Below are positions 53,160 through 62,455 of a stretch of DNA of 64,000 nucleotides, in pieces (positions within the stretch are counted from its first letter, which is position 1; each line of letters starts with the position of its first letter). The notes beneath the pieces are model-generated. The model did no database searches and had not been told where the DNA came from. It saw nothing but the letters and a program-made list of their open reading frames with translations. Made by a program: the position numbers and the translations under genes. The stretch lies in the NCBI GenBank assembly GCA_964608025.1, contig CAZSLO010000023.1, positions 1 through 64,000 on the forward strand, in the 5' to 3' direction. The stretch comes from CAZSLO01 sp964608025. Its GTDB lineage: Bacteria; Chloroflexota; Dehalococcoidia; Lucifugimonadales; CAJWER01.

Positions 53160-54299
53160 CTACGTGCCGCCGCTCACAACTTTTATTGTGCCTGCCATAC
53201 CGGGGTGAACTGGACAAAGGTACCTGAAGGTACCCTCAACCTCGAAAGTTAAAGAATATCCGATGCCCCCCGGACGCTGTCCGTAACCCATTAATCCTGA
53301 GCTGTACAATCCCTCACCTCTGAATGGCTTACCGGCTCGAACAGGCTGAGTCACAACGGGGTTGATTATCATCTGTACCTTGCCCGATTCGTCTAGTTCC
53401 GGAGTGTACATGTCTGGAAACGGCCGGTTAGGATTGAACACAATAGAATGCCATCGCGACGAGACCCATACGACGGAATCACCCTTATTGACCGTGAGAT
53501 GTTCGGGGAAAAATTCTGTAAGCTCGGCCTCGGGTGGGCCCATGCCGGCTGCCACGACGTAAATGGTTGTATCTCCTGGGCCAAATTCCTCGTCTAGGAC
53601 GCGATCAGAAGACTGGATGACGTGAAGGCTATCCGTAATAATTTTCAGGGGCTCGATTTCCTGTCGAACAACTTCGTCAATTTCGGTCTGTTCAGGGACG
53701 TTTATTGTAGTAGCCGATTCCACTACTATCGTACCTTTATGGAAATCATGCATTCCACAAACATAGGGATATATACCTGGGCGATCGAATTTTAACGAAA
53801 ACCTATCGATAAGTGGGATGCTGGGTGGTGCTTGTAGCTTGGGAAACATGATTCCGGAAGTAATATAACCGGACCCACGCCAAACTTCAGGAAGCTCGCC
53901 ATTTGGATTAGTGGGGTATAGAATTTTCGGATTAAGGATTGACGCCTGCGGTCCGGATCCACCGAACAAGATGGCTCCTCCGCCAGTCCCGGGTAACGGG
54001 ATAACATCGTCTTCAGGTAGTTGGTCAGTAAAGATTACCGAGTGAGGATCCCCTTCTGTATTCATCTTCCAATTGACCGTGTCCCCCGCCCGGATGGTCA
54101 GGCGCCTTGGAAAAAAAGCGTTTATAGCGGCCGTTTTTTCGCCAGCACCTACTAGAACGGTAATTTCTCGAGGCGCAAAGGACTCAGGTGTGGCAACGGA
54201 TTCAGGTGTTGATGGAGGGGGTTGATCTGAACATCCAGTGGCTATAGCTAGGATCGCCGGTAAAACAACAATAAACCGCTGGGCCCTTTGCCATAGCAT
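53160..54299 (-). CDS. Lipoprotein with two cupredoxin domains
   Basis: About 379 aa. A basic N terminus and hydrophobic stretch lead to lipobox ATGC, so it should be a lipid-anchored exported protein. Two plastocyanin-like domains follow, each with His early (DPHSVIF; RWHSIVF) and a C-terminal copper set: YVCGMHDFHKG in the first and YLCPVHPGMAG in the second, giving Cys, His and Met ligands. It may carry electrons in an exported respiratory or copper pathway. The frame opens 66 bases upstream without a ribosome site. It is divergent from the yceD-rpmF promoter region. Confidence 0.82.
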   Translation of the reverse strand: MLWQRAQRFIVVLPAILAIATGCSDQPPPSTPESVATPESFAPREITVLVGAGEKTAAINAFFPRRLTIRAGDTVNWKMNTEGDPHSVIFTDQLPEDDVIPLPGTGGGAILFGGSGPQASILNPKILYPTNPNGELPEVWRGSGYITSGIMFPKLQAPPSIPLIDRFSLKFDRPGIYPYVCGMHDFHKGTIVVESATTINVPEQTEIDEVVRQEIEPLKIITDSLHVIQSSDRVLDEEFGPGDTTIYVVAAGMGPPEAELTEFFPEHLTVNKGDSVVWVSSRWHSIVFNPNRPFPDMYTPELDESGKVQMIINPVVTQPVRAGKPFRGEGLYSSGLMGYGQRPGGIGYSLTFEVEGTFRYLCPVHPGMAGTIKVVSGGT

Positions 54300-54488
54300 T
54301 AGTCGGCCGCGGGTCCAAAAGTTAAATTGGATTGACTTCACGTTACATAGTAGTGGTGGTAGCACTGTGCGATACTTACCATTCTAAGTATTTCTTCATA
54401 CCATTGCCCCATTATTTTCGATGGTGATGGGATGCAAGTCAATAGACCTCCCCCAGTCTAATTCGCGCTAGATACACCCACGATGAAC

Positions 54489-54517
54489 TTGACGCAAACC
54501 TTGTTAATGACTAGAAT
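54489..54517 (+). promoter_or_regulatory. Promoter of the yceD-rpmF operon
   Basis: TTGACG (54489-54494) and TAGAAT (54512-54517) are separated by exactly 17 bases, five of six matches to each consensus. Initiation near 54524 puts the first transcribed bases directly into the hairpin at 54529-54544. Confidence 0.7.
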
Positions 54518-54528
54518 CTTTTCTAATG

Positions 54529-54554
54529 CAGGCCATACGGCCTGATTTTTTTTT
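54529..54554 (+). terminator. Terminator-like hairpin at the very start of the yceD-rpmF transcript
   Basis: CAGGCC (54529-54534) pairs perfectly with GGCCTG (54539-54544) around ATAC, then A and nine T. The upstream gene is on the opposite strand, so this does not end any plus-strand gene. It lies only a few bases after the predicted start site and directly before the GTG of yceD. It could attenuate, pause the polymerase, or act as a 5' stabiliser plus U-rich ribosome site. Confidence 0.7.
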
Positions 54555-55055
54555 GTGGATGCAGGGATGTGGATTAATGTTTCAAAGATTTTGAAGGAGC
54601 CTAGTGGCACAACTAGCAACCACAAGGTTACTGGATATATAGAGCTTGATGATGGAATGCGCCAGATTCATGGGACGGTGGATCTTTTAAGGGTAGGGAA
54701 TGGACTTTGGGTCAAATCAACATTAAGTTCTATCGAACAATCCACTTGTAGCCGCTGTCTGAAAGAATATGCAAGGCCATTCGAGGTGGTGATTGATGAA
54801 GAAGCTCAGTTAACAAGCACATCCTCAGAATCTGAGGGAGAGCGCCTGAATGTTGACAACGACAATATACTTCACCTGACAGAAGCTGTTCGCCAGTATT
54901 GTGAAATAGCGGCACCGATGAAAACGCTATGTAGATCAGATTGCAGAGGAATCTGTATTGTGTGTGGAAACAATCAAAATGAAACAACGTGTAATTGTGA
55001 AAAAGGGTTCCGAGACCCTCGATGGGATGCGTTAATTGAAACGATAAATACTTAG
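54555..55055 (+). CDS. yceD: YceD/DUF177-family protein
   Basis: A 166-aa protein of the DUF177 family, found next to rpmF across bacteria and linked to 23S rRNA maturation. The cysteine-rich features CSRCLKEY and CRSDCRGICIVCGNN are typical. The frame starts with GTG at 54555; an ATG at 54567 is also possible, and neither has a clear ribosome site. It is followed after 25 bases by rpmF. Confidence 0.88.
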   Translation: MDAGMWINVSKILKEPSGTTSNHKVTGYIELDDGMRQIHGTVDLLRVGNGLWVKSTLSSIEQSTCSRCLKEYARPFEVVIDEEAQLTSTSSESEGERLNVDNDNILHLTEAVRQYCEIAAPMKTLCRSDCRGICIVCGNNQNETTCNCEKGFRDPRWDALIETINT

Positions 55056-55080
55056 TGAATTAAGGAAAGTAGATAAAATT

Positions 55081-55275
55081 ATGCCACCACTACCAAAGAA
55101 GAAACATTCCAAGGGCCGTAAAGGTAAGCGGGCGTCCCACCACGGGCTGAAGCGTATTGCTGTGTCTGCATGCTCTCATTGTGGTGGTGCTGCCAGACCT
55201 CATCAAGTCTGCCCTTCCTGCGGGTACTATAATGGCAGAGAGGTTGTACCGATCGACTCACCTGAGGTCGCGTAG
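55081..55275 (+). CDS. rpmF: 50S ribosomal protein L32
   Basis: A 64-aa ribosomal protein. The basic N terminus MPPLPKKKHSKGRKGKR and four zinc cysteines (CSHCG and CPSCGYYNG) are characteristic of the C+ form of L32. It lies between yceD and fabD, a common bacterial arrangement. Confidence 0.97.
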   Translation: MPPLPKKKHSKGRKGKRASHHGLKRIAVSACSHCGGAARPHQVCPSCGYYNGREVVPIDSPEVA

Positions 55276-55289
55276 CCTAGAAAATATAG

Positions 55290-56264
55290 TTGAACGATAT
55301 GGCCAAGAATAATTTTAAGCTTCAGGACTCTAGTAATGATCCCGGATTCGGATATCTTTTCCCAGGACAAGGATCCCAGATTGTCGGGATGGGTGTGCAA
55401 CTCTACGAAATGTCCGCCGCAGCCAGGACAGTGTTTCATGAAGTAGATATGGCACTTGGCCGGCCTCTTACAGAAGTCGTTTTCAACGGTCCAGAAGAAG
55501 CTCTTCGTGATACCGTGAATGCCCAGCCAGCAATCATGGCTGTGAGCCTTGCTGCAGCCAGAGCAATGGAAGAACAGCTTGGTTTAGAGAATATGCCATC
55601 CCCTTCTTATATGGCGGGACATAGCCTAGGAGAGTTTACTGCCCTTGCAATGGCAGAAGTTCTTGATGTTCCAGTTGCGGTGAAATTAGTACAGGAACGC
55701 AGTAGACTGATGCAGGATGTATGTGAGCAGCAGCCGGGCGGTATGGCTGCCTTATTTGGAATTGACCTTCATACTGTTGGAGAGATAGTGCGTGAAACAG
55801 GCACTTATATTTCCAACGTAAATACATCTGAGCAAGTTGTGATAAGTGGAGATGTGATTGCAATTGCCCACGCAATTGACCTTGCGTACGCTCGTGGTGC
55901 GCGGAGGGCTGTGCCTCTCAAAGTGAGCGGAGCTTTCCACTCTGCCCTAATGGAGCCTGCTAAAAAGGGATTGATGGAGGCCGTAGAAAAGCTGGAATTC
56001 CACGATCCTAAAGTACCGATTATAGGTAATTGTACTGGTGAACCGCTTACAGTGGCCGATGACGTGAAAAGAGAAGTTATAGGTCAAATCTCGAGTTGTG
56101 TACAATGGAAAAATTCTATCGACTACATGCTGAGGTCTGGAATATCTCAATTTATTGAAATAGGACCCGGAAAAGTCTTGGCCAGCATGGTCAAAAGAAT
56201 CGACCGTGGTGCGTCTTCGGTCAGTATTGGTGATATGGATTCAATACTGGCAATCGACAACTAA
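55290..56264 (+). CDS. fabD: Malonyl-CoA:ACP transacylase
   Basis: A 324-aa enzyme loading malonate onto ACP. FPGQGSQ near the N terminus and the nucleophile motif GHSLGEF with Ser near 112 are diagnostic; the later GAFHSALM supplies the catalytic His. Starts at the TTG at 55290 or the ATG at 55299 are possible; neither has a strong ribosome site. It follows rpmF by 14 bases and precedes nusB by 13. Confidence 0.94.
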   Translation: MNDMAKNNFKLQDSSNDPGFGYLFPGQGSQIVGMGVQLYEMSAAARTVFHEVDMALGRPLTEVVFNGPEEALRDTVNAQPAIMAVSLAAARAMEEQLGLENMPSPSYMAGHSLGEFTALAMAEVLDVPVAVKLVQERSRLMQDVCEQQPGGMAALFGIDLHTVGEIVRETGTYISNVNTSEQVVISGDVIAIAHAIDLAYARGARRAVPLKVSGAFHSALMEPAKKGLMEAVEKLEFHDPKVPIIGNCTGEPLTVADDVKREVIGQISSCVQWKNSIDYMLRSGISQFIEIGPGKVLASMVKRIDRGASSVSIGDMDSILAIDN

Positions 56265-56277
56265 TTAGAACGCGAGC

Positions 56278-56751
56278 ATGTCATTACTGATCGAAAGGAT
56301 GCTAATCAGAGACTTGGCTAACATAGCTCCTTCAACATCTGTTCCCTATAAAGCGCGGCGTAGCGGTAGAGTTCTGGTTATCCAAGCTTTATACGAAATC
56401 GATGAAGTTAAACACGATCCTGAAGAAACTATGGATCGATGGGCCAAGGAATATGGCCTTTCACCGTCGGCGGAAAATTTTTCAAGAAAATTGCTTCTAG
56501 GGGTCCTTGAGAATTTGGAAAGAATAGATATCATTATTGGTACACATGCACCTGAGTGGCCAATCAATCAAATAGCGGCCATCGATCGGAACTTGCTGAG
56601 GACGACTGTTTACGAGATAGTCATAGCAACTGAAACTCCTCCAAAGGCGGCAATTAACGAGGCTGTTGAAATAGCCAAGATATTCGGATCTGATAATTCG
56701 CCCAAGTTCATTAACGGCGTACTTGGTTCTGTTATGGACGAAATCGGGTAA
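56278..56751 (+). CDS. nusB: Transcription antitermination factor NusB
   Basis: A 157-aa RNA-binding protein acting with S10 in rRNA antitermination. The family core begins with RRSGRVLVIQALYEID near residue 28, with later IAAIDRNLLRTTVYEI and AINEAVEIAKIFGSDNSPKFINGVLG. The first 24 or so residues are an unusual extension, so an internal start is possible. It is co-directional with fabD and acpP. Confidence 0.92.
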   Translation: MSLLIERMLIRDLANIAPSTSVPYKARRSGRVLVIQALYEIDEVKHDPEETMDRWAKEYGLSPSAENFSRKLLLGVLENLERIDIIIGTHAPEWPINQIAAIDRNLLRTTVYEIVIATETPPKAAINEAVEIAKIFGSDNSPKFINGVLGSVMDEIG

Positions 56752-56793
56752 CCAAAATACTGGATGCACATTACATAACGATGGAGGTATAAC

Positions 56794-57051
56794 ATGGCAA
56801 CGGTAGTAGAAAGAGTTCAAACCGTGGTTGCCGAAAAATTAAGCGTAGACAAGTCTGAAGTGACCCCTGAGGCTTCGTTTTCCGAGGACCTGAACGCTGA
56901 TTCCCTTGACCTAGTAGAGTTAATCATGGCTTTTGAAGAAGAATTTGGAACAGACGATACGCCGATTGAAATTTCTGATGAAGATGCCGAAAACATTACT
57001 ACGGTTCAAGCAGCAATAGATTATTTGGCAGATAATGGAGTTGCTGATTAG
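56794..57051 (+). CDS. acpP: Acyl carrier protein
   Basis: An 85-aa acidic four-helix carrier. The phosphopantetheine attachment Ser37 lies in LNADSLDLVEL. GGAGG is nine bases upstream of the ATG. It lies 42 bases after nusB, near fabD and upstream of a fused acetyl-CoA carboxylase gene further along. Confidence 0.97.
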   Translation: MATVVERVQTVVAEKLSVDKSEVTPEASFSEDLNADSLDLVELIMAFEEEFGTDDTPIEISDEDAENITTVQAAIDYLADNGVAD

Positions 57052-57150
57052 CAACTTGGCTGATACAGGTTAAACGGAAAAACTCTACACTACGCTGCCT
57101 TGCCGTATCGATGAATGATGTCGTGGTAGTGTTGACTCTATTCCACTTGT

Positions 57151-57795
57151 GTGAGTACCATCACCGCAAATCGCTTGGTCGGGGCTACTCGAATGCTTGA
57201 ATTCGACCTTCTCGTACGTGAGATCACTAATTGTGAGCGGTGCATATTGTCGGCCAGCCGCACTCAGGCTGTTCCTGGAGAAGGTTCTCTGGACGCAGAT
57301 GTAGTGTTTATCGGGGAAGCCCCTGGTTTCTACGAGGATAGAGACGGAAGACCATTTATCGGACAGGCTGGTAAGTTGCTTGACGAGTTACTAGCTTCAA
57401 TTGGCTTACAGCGCAAAGATGTTTACATTACTAATATGATCAAGTGTAGGCCTCCAGATAATAGGGATCCGTTGTCTGGCGAGATCGAAAAATGCAAGCC
57501 ATTTTTGGATCGCCAAATGGAGATGATTAACCCGAAAGTGATCGTTACATTAGGCAGATACTCATTTCAACGTTTTTTCCCAGGCGAGGTATTAAGCAAG
57601 GCGCGAGGTAAACCAAGACAGTTGAATGGGTTCATTACTTACCCGATATATCACCCTGCTGCGGCACTGCATAATCCGAGACTTCGTCCTGTGATAGAAG
57701 AAGATTTTAAACAGCTTCAAGATTTGTTGTGCTCGGATAGTCTTTTAGATGATTCTGGAGAAAATGACATCTCCGAGCAACTCAGTCTCTTCTGA
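57151..57795 (+). CDS. Uracil-DNA glycosylase family 4 (Fe-S type)
   Basis: A 214-aa base-excision repair enzyme removing uracil from DNA. Motif GEAPGFYED with GRPFIGQAG is the family's active-site pattern, and YHPAA is the late His motif. Cys28, Cys31, Cys99 and Cys115 should bind a 4Fe-4S cluster. The frame starts with GTG at 57151; the ATG at 57193 is an alternative that would omit the first 14 residues but keep the cysteines. It follows acpP by 99 bases. Confidence 0.92.
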   Translation: MSTITANRLVGATRMLEFDLLVREITNCERCILSASRTQAVPGEGSLDADVVFIGEAPGFYEDRDGRPFIGQAGKLLDELLASIGLQRKDVYITNMIKCRPPDNRDPLSGEIEKCKPFLDRQMEMINPKVIVTLGRYSFQRFFPGEVLSKARGKPRQLNGFITYPIYHPAAALHNPRLRPVIEEDFKQLQDLLCSDSLLDDSGENDISEQLSLF

Positions 57796-58112
57796 TTTCG
57801 TGGTCAAGATGTGCTGGATTTCTTCTATGTTGGGGGGAGAGGAAATCCTGTCAGGGAGGCTCGAGTTCTTGTGGTCAAATAGACAGCCATGTTTATGCAG
57901 CCCCCAGCACCATATCTAAATTTGAAATGGTTTTTATTTATGCCGGCGAAATCGGATCGAAAGATGATATTTAGCAAAATCGACATGGCTGGTCGTACTA
58001 GTTATGGATATTTAAAGATAATCGACATAATTGTGCTTAAGAGTGATTTCGAAGATACACTCCACTCCATCAACCCCAGTTTAGATACATCGGAAATTAA
58101 TAGGAATCTATT
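57796..58112. other. Intergenic region before RNase J
   Basis: These 317 bases are AT-rich. A 75-codon plus-strand frame (57889-58116) overlaps the RNase J start in ATGA, but has no ribosome site and no recognisable motif, so I do not call it a gene. No terminator is clear. Confidence 0.4.
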
Positions 58113-59765
58113 ATGAACAAACTACGCGTAATTCCACTAGGCGGTCTTGGAGAAATCGGGAAAAACATGATGGCCTTAGAATATGGTGACGATATTATCG
58201 TTATAGATGCTGGGGTCCTTTTCCCGGACGAGAATATGCCAGGGATAGATCTCGCCATTCCCGATATCACTTACCTCTTGGAAAATTACTCCAAGGTCCG
58301 GGCTATCCTTATCACACATGGTCACGAGGATCATATTGGCGCTCTGCCTTGGATACTCCCCGAATTAGATGTACCGGTCTATGCTCCAAGATTAGCCCAT
58401 GGCTTAATCAAGGTGAAGCTGCGGGAACATGGCCTCCTTAATAATTCAGACCTGAACGTGGTTGAGCCGCATTCGCCATTTAAGGTCGGAGGTTTGGAAG
58501 TTGAGTTCTTTCGGGTTTGTCATTCCATTCCAGACGCTATGGGAATTGCGATTAGGACACCGATTGGATTGGTAGTCCACACTGGCGATTTCAAGATTGA
58601 CCATACGCCAGTTGATGGCCAGGTTATGGACTTCGCGTCCCTGGCTGAATTCTCTTCTGAGGGAGTCCTATTGCTCTGTTCAGACTCTACCTATGCTGAA
58701 ATAGAAGGATACACTCCTTCCGAACAGGTTGTAGGCGCCACGCTCGATCGTGTTATAGGGGAAGCACGAGGCCGTGTAATGGTAGCAACATTCGCCTCCC
58801 TTATTTCCAGAATCCAACAGATCTTAGATGCAGCGCTGAGGCATGATCGGAAGGTAGCTGTAATTGGCCGGAGCATGATTAACAATGTAAAAATGTCAAG
58901 GAAGATGGGGTATCTGGATGCACCGGACGGCACAATCGTTTCGCTGAACCAGGCACGTACGATACCACCAGACAAGCTAGTAATTGTAGCTACGGGTGCC
59001 CAAGGAGAGCCAACATCTGCTCTAGTAAGGATAGCAAATCAGGAACACCCGGAGATAATGATCGAGTCTGGTGACACGGTTGTTATTTCAGCTTCTCCTA
59101 TACCGGGAAACGAAACGCTGGTCTCCAACACGATTGATAATTTGTACAGACAAGGCGCCACCGTACTCTACTCCCGAGTAGCTATGGTGCATGTCCATGG
59201 CCACGGAAGTAAAGAAGAGCTCAAGATGATGCTTAGTATGATCAAGCCGCGATTTTTTGTGCCAGTTCACGGTGAATATAGACATTTGGTTGCACATGCT
59301 GCGATTGCACAATCTACGGGAATTCCGATATCAGATGTCTTTGTTCTTGAAGATGGAGATGTGCTTGAGTTAAGCACGGACGTTGGCGAGGTGGTAGATA
59401 CGGTAAAGTCGGGACTTGTCTACATTAGAGGCCAAAGGCGCCTAGATTCAAACAGTGAGATATTTGACGAGAGAAAAAGGTTAGCCAGAGATGGTGTCGT
59501 GGTTATTGTAGCCTCCAGGTCTCAGGCCGCTGATACTGGTGCCCTGAAACCGGAAATCATTTCTAGAGGCTTCGTAGGAGGAGGCGAATCGGCAACACTG
59601 CTTAAAAGAGCATCTGAAGAGGCCCAATTTGTCCTAGAAGAAACTGCTTCTATAGGTCTAGATTGGAGCCAATCTAGAAACTTGATAAAAGACCGGGTAT
59701 CGAAGTTTCTTTATGAACAAGGCCGAGTTCGACCAACAATTTTGGTTCATTTGAGAGAACAATGA
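58113..59765 (+). CDS. rnj: Ribonuclease J
   Basis: A 550-aa metallo-beta-lactamase/beta-CASP nuclease that processes and decays RNA from the 5' end. The zinc motif HGHEDH is at 69-74, and further ligands lie in HTGDFKID and the C-terminal VHGEYRHL. AGGA lies eight bases before the ATG. It is followed after 43 bases by ftsK. RNase J is the main 5'-end nuclease in bacteria without RNase E. Confidence 0.95.
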   Translation: MNKLRVIPLGGLGEIGKNMMALEYGDDIIVIDAGVLFPDENMPGIDLAIPDITYLLENYSKVRAILITHGHEDHIGALPWILPELDVPVYAPRLAHGLIKVKLREHGLLNNSDLNVVEPHSPFKVGGLEVEFFRVCHSIPDAMGIAIRTPIGLVVHTGDFKIDHTPVDGQVMDFASLAEFSSEGVLLLCSDSTYAEIEGYTPSEQVVGATLDRVIGEARGRVMVATFASLISRIQQILDAALRHDRKVAVIGRSMINNVKMSRKMGYLDAPDGTIVSLNQARTIPPDKLVIVATGAQGEPTSALVRIANQEHPEIMIESGDTVVISASPIPGNETLVSNTIDNLYRQGATVLYSRVAMVHVHGHGSKEELKMMLSMIKPRFFVPVHGEYRHLVAHAAIAQSTGIPISDVFVLEDGDVLELSTDVGEVVDTVKSGLVYIRGQRRLDSNSEIFDERKRLARDGVVVIVASRSQAADTGALKPEIISRGFVGGGESATLLKRASEEAQFVLEETASIGLDWSQSRNLIKDRVSKFLYEQGRVRPTILVHLREQ

Positions 59766-59808
59766 ATCGTGAATACAAATACCAAAACAAATCCTAGGCG
59801 GTGATTTA

Positions 59809-62325
59809 ATGACGGTTGAAAATGGAAATCTTCTGTCACCTAACAGGACAGACAATAAACTTCTAGCTATCTGGGGAATTGTTGTGCTGGCCGGAATTGG
59901 AGTGGTAGTTTCGGGGCTTGGATTTTGGTATCGAGAAACTATCTTAAACGGATACCACCATGCAGAAGAATATGTCTTATCTGGACTAAGCTTAGGCCTG
60001 ATCCCAGTAGTGCTATGGCTTGCAGCCTTTATCTCAGCATCGCTTATAAAGCGGGAATTGTTTTACAAGATAAACTTATGGATCGCGTCTATATTTGGCC
60101 TCGTAGGTATCCTCGGTGTCATGTCATTCTTTGATATCTATTTCGGTTCTCTTTCCTGGGCCACACTTGGTGGAAAAGTGAGTCTTGGAGGCAAGGTAGG
60201 CGAGGTGATTGCGGGCCCTGAAGACATTTTGGGAGTGATTAGAGTCGCTGCGATATTGATTGTGGCATTGGTTGTGGCAATGCCAACGACAGTACTATTT
60301 GTTGCAAGGTACCTAGGCAGGCTTTTGGTGTTTGGTTATGTGATGCTGGTTCTTGGTGTAAGGAAAACTGGTCTATTTGTAAGAAATATTAATCAAGGCA
60401 ATCCCGATGACAAGAATCTTGGTCGGCAAACATCTTCAGGTGGCCTAAGCTCAGCGGAATTATCGGAACTACTCAAGCCGGAGTCCATAGATGGTGATGT
60501 TACCACTCAATTTAACGATGAGACGGACCTTACAGATAAAAAAGGACCAAGTGGTGAGCAACCCGCCCAAGAATATCTACCAGATATCCATAATTCGACA
60601 GTGCAATCTGGGAGCCCTGAGGTTCACGAAGCCATAATTAACGATACATCAACAGACGTAAAACCAACCGAAAAAACTAAGTTGAATCGTTTTTGGAAGA
60701 CTGCGTTTGAATCCGGAACCCCTAATAAACAAGATGAGAATTATCAGAATCTTGACAGGACTAATGAAGAAAGTAATCAACAACCATCCACAAATGGCCC
60801 TATCTTGGATTCATCAGCCGCGGTATGGTCCAGGCCAAAGATGGAGCTTCTTCATGACTTGCCAGAAGGCGGGATAACCCAAAAAGAGATGGATGAGACC
60901 GCGGGAGTTATTGAACAGACCTTGGGAGACTATGGGGTTGAAGTTGAGATAGGAGAAACACGACCAGGGCCAACTGTCACTATGTATGGACTTGTCCCGG
61001 GATGGATTCGGCGACAAAAACAAATCAAAGCCACTGATGATCAAGGAAATCCTAAGCTAGATGATTCCGGTAAGGCTATAACTTCGCGGGTCGAAATGAA
61101 AACTCGTGTCAAAGTTGACGCGATCATGTCTCGTGAAAAAGATTTGGCGCTAGCTCTCCGGACTCATAGTATACGGATCGAAACCCCCGCTATGGGTAAA
61201 TCTCTGGTAGGTATTGAGGTGCCTAATCCCAATCCCTCGCTTGTGACCCTCCGCGGGGTAATGGAGAGTCCCGAATACCAGAGACTTCGTGCGAGGGCTA
61301 AATTGCCGATTGCCCTTGGGAGAGGTAGTGGTGGTGAAGCCATAGCAATTGACTTGTCCAAGATGCCGCACTTATTGGTTGCGGGTGCTACAGGGAGTGG
61401 AAAGAGTGTGTGTATCAACACAATTATCTCTGGACTAATCATGGAAAAGACTCCGGCAGAGATACGGTTGTTGCTTATAGATCCCAAAAGAGTTGAGCTC
61501 ACTCCGTACAATGGAATACCCCATTTGCTTACACCCGTGGTTGTTGAGACAGATCAAGTAGTAGGCTTTTTGAAGGGAATGATCCATGAAATGCTAGGTA
61601 GGTACCGGCGGATGGAAGAGGTAGGTGTTCGAAATATCGACTCCTATAATCGCAAGATGTCTGACCGAATGCCGTACCTGGTGATTGCAGTGGATGAACT
61701 AGCAGATTTGATGATGTCGGCATCCTTCGATGTGGAACAGTCCCTTTGCCGATTGGCACAACTAGGACGTGCGACGGGAATCCACCTCATCGTTGCTACA
61801 CAAAGACCATCGGTTGATGTAGTAACAGGATTGATCAAGGCGAATTTTCCAAGCAGAATTAGTTTTGGTGTCACCTCTCAAATTGATTCACGGACGATTC
61901 TGGATACAGTTGGAGCCGAGAAGCTTCTGGGCCGCGGGGACATGTTATACCAGGCGGTCGATGCCTCTAGACCTGAACGTGTTCAAGGAGTATTTATATC
62001 AGATACTGAAATTGATGATCTGGGCAAGTTTTGGGAAACGACTCCGTGGGCTCCTCTTGCCTCAGTGGCTTTACATACCACAGGTGATGGGGATGAAGAA
62101 AACAGCTCTGCCAATCCAGGACTGGCAGACGGAAAAGATGAAATGCTAGATAAGGCAATTGAGCTTGCACACCAAAGCAAGAAGCTATCTACTTCTCTAT
62201 TACAGCGACGTCTTCGTATTGGATACCCTCGGGCGGCACGTTTAATGGATCAATTAGAAGATGAAGGAGTGGTAGGCCCAAGCGATGGCTCGAAGTCGAG
62301 GGATGTTATAATTAGCGCGATGTGA
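59809..62325 (+). CDS. ftsK: DNA translocase FtsK/SpoIIIE
   Basis: An 838-aa DNA pump clearing chromosomes from the division septum. Four N-terminal membrane helices lie at about 22-45, 65-83, 90-114 and 145-185. A variable acidic linker runs to about 340. The motor has Walker A GATGSGKS at 526-533 and Walker B VIAVDELADLM. A C-terminal winged-helix gamma domain (LSTSLLQRRLRIGYPRAARL) reads oriented DNA signals. It follows rnj and precedes the carboxylase by 130 bases. Confidence 0.95.
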   Translation: MTVENGNLLSPNRTDNKLLAIWGIVVLAGIGVVVSGLGFWYRETILNGYHHAEEYVLSGLSLGLIPVVLWLAAFISASLIKRELFYKINLWIASIFGLVGILGVMSFFDIYFGSLSWATLGGKVSLGGKVGEVIAGPEDILGVIRVAAILIVALVVAMPTTVLFVARYLGRLLVFGYVMLVLGVRKTGLFVRNINQGNPDDKNLGRQTSSGGLSSAELSELLKPESIDGDVTTQFNDETDLTDKKGPSGEQPAQEYLPDIHNSTVQSGSPEVHEAIINDTSTDVKPTEKTKLNRFWKTAFESGTPNKQDENYQNLDRTNEESNQQPSTNGPILDSSAAVWSRPKMELLHDLPEGGITQKEMDETAGVIEQTLGDYGVEVEIGETRPGPTVTMYGLVPGWIRRQKQIKATDDQGNPKLDDSGKAITSRVEMKTRVKVDAIMSREKDLALALRTHSIRIETPAMGKSLVGIEVPNPNPSLVTLRGVMESPEYQRLRARAKLPIALGRGSGGEAIAIDLSKMPHLLVAGATGSGKSVCINTIISGLIMEKTPAEIRLLLIDPKRVELTPYNGIPHLLTPVVVETDQVVGFLKGMIHEMLGRYRRMEEVGVRNIDSYNRKMSDRMPYLVIAVDELADLMMSASFDVEQSLCRLAQLGRATGIHLIVATQRPSVDVVTGLIKANFPSRISFGVTSQIDSRTILDTVGAEKLLGRGDMLYQAVDASRPERVQGVFISDTEIDDLGKFWETTPWAPLASVALHTTGDGDEENSSANPGLADGKDEMLDKAIELAHQSKKLSTSLLQRRLRIGYPRAARLMDQLEDEGVVGPSDGSKSRDVIISAM

Positions 62326-62357
62326 CGATTAGGTCGCAATAGTTTGGGATAAGACAT

Positions 62358-62384
62358 GAAACCTTCCCGCAGGGGGAAGGTTTC
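62358..62384. other. Perfect 11-bp hairpin between ftsK and accDA
   Basis: GAAACCTTCCC (62358-62368) pairs perfectly with GGGAAGGTTTC (62374-62384) around five bases, 33 bases after the ftsK stop. There is no T run after it, so a factor-independent terminator is doubtful, but position fits a 3' end or a leader structure. Confidence 0.5.
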
Positions 62385-62398
62385 TGCACTTGAAGACA

Positions 62399-62410
62399 GG
62401 AAAATTTTCC
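62399..62410. promoter_or_regulatory. 12-bp palindrome upstream of accDA
   Basis: GGAAAATTTTCC is a perfect 12-base palindrome 46 bases before the accDA start. It may be a protein-binding site, but no regulator gene is adjacent. Confidence 0.3.
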
Positions 62411-62455
62411 CGCCCAAAATAGGTAAGAGCCGGAAAAAGGTGGAGGTGGGGCTGT

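Noticed and set aside
57889..58116. 75-codon frame overlapping the RNase J start
   Set aside because: The ATGA overlap is suggestive, but there is no ribosome site, no motif and the region is AT-rich; it may be chance.
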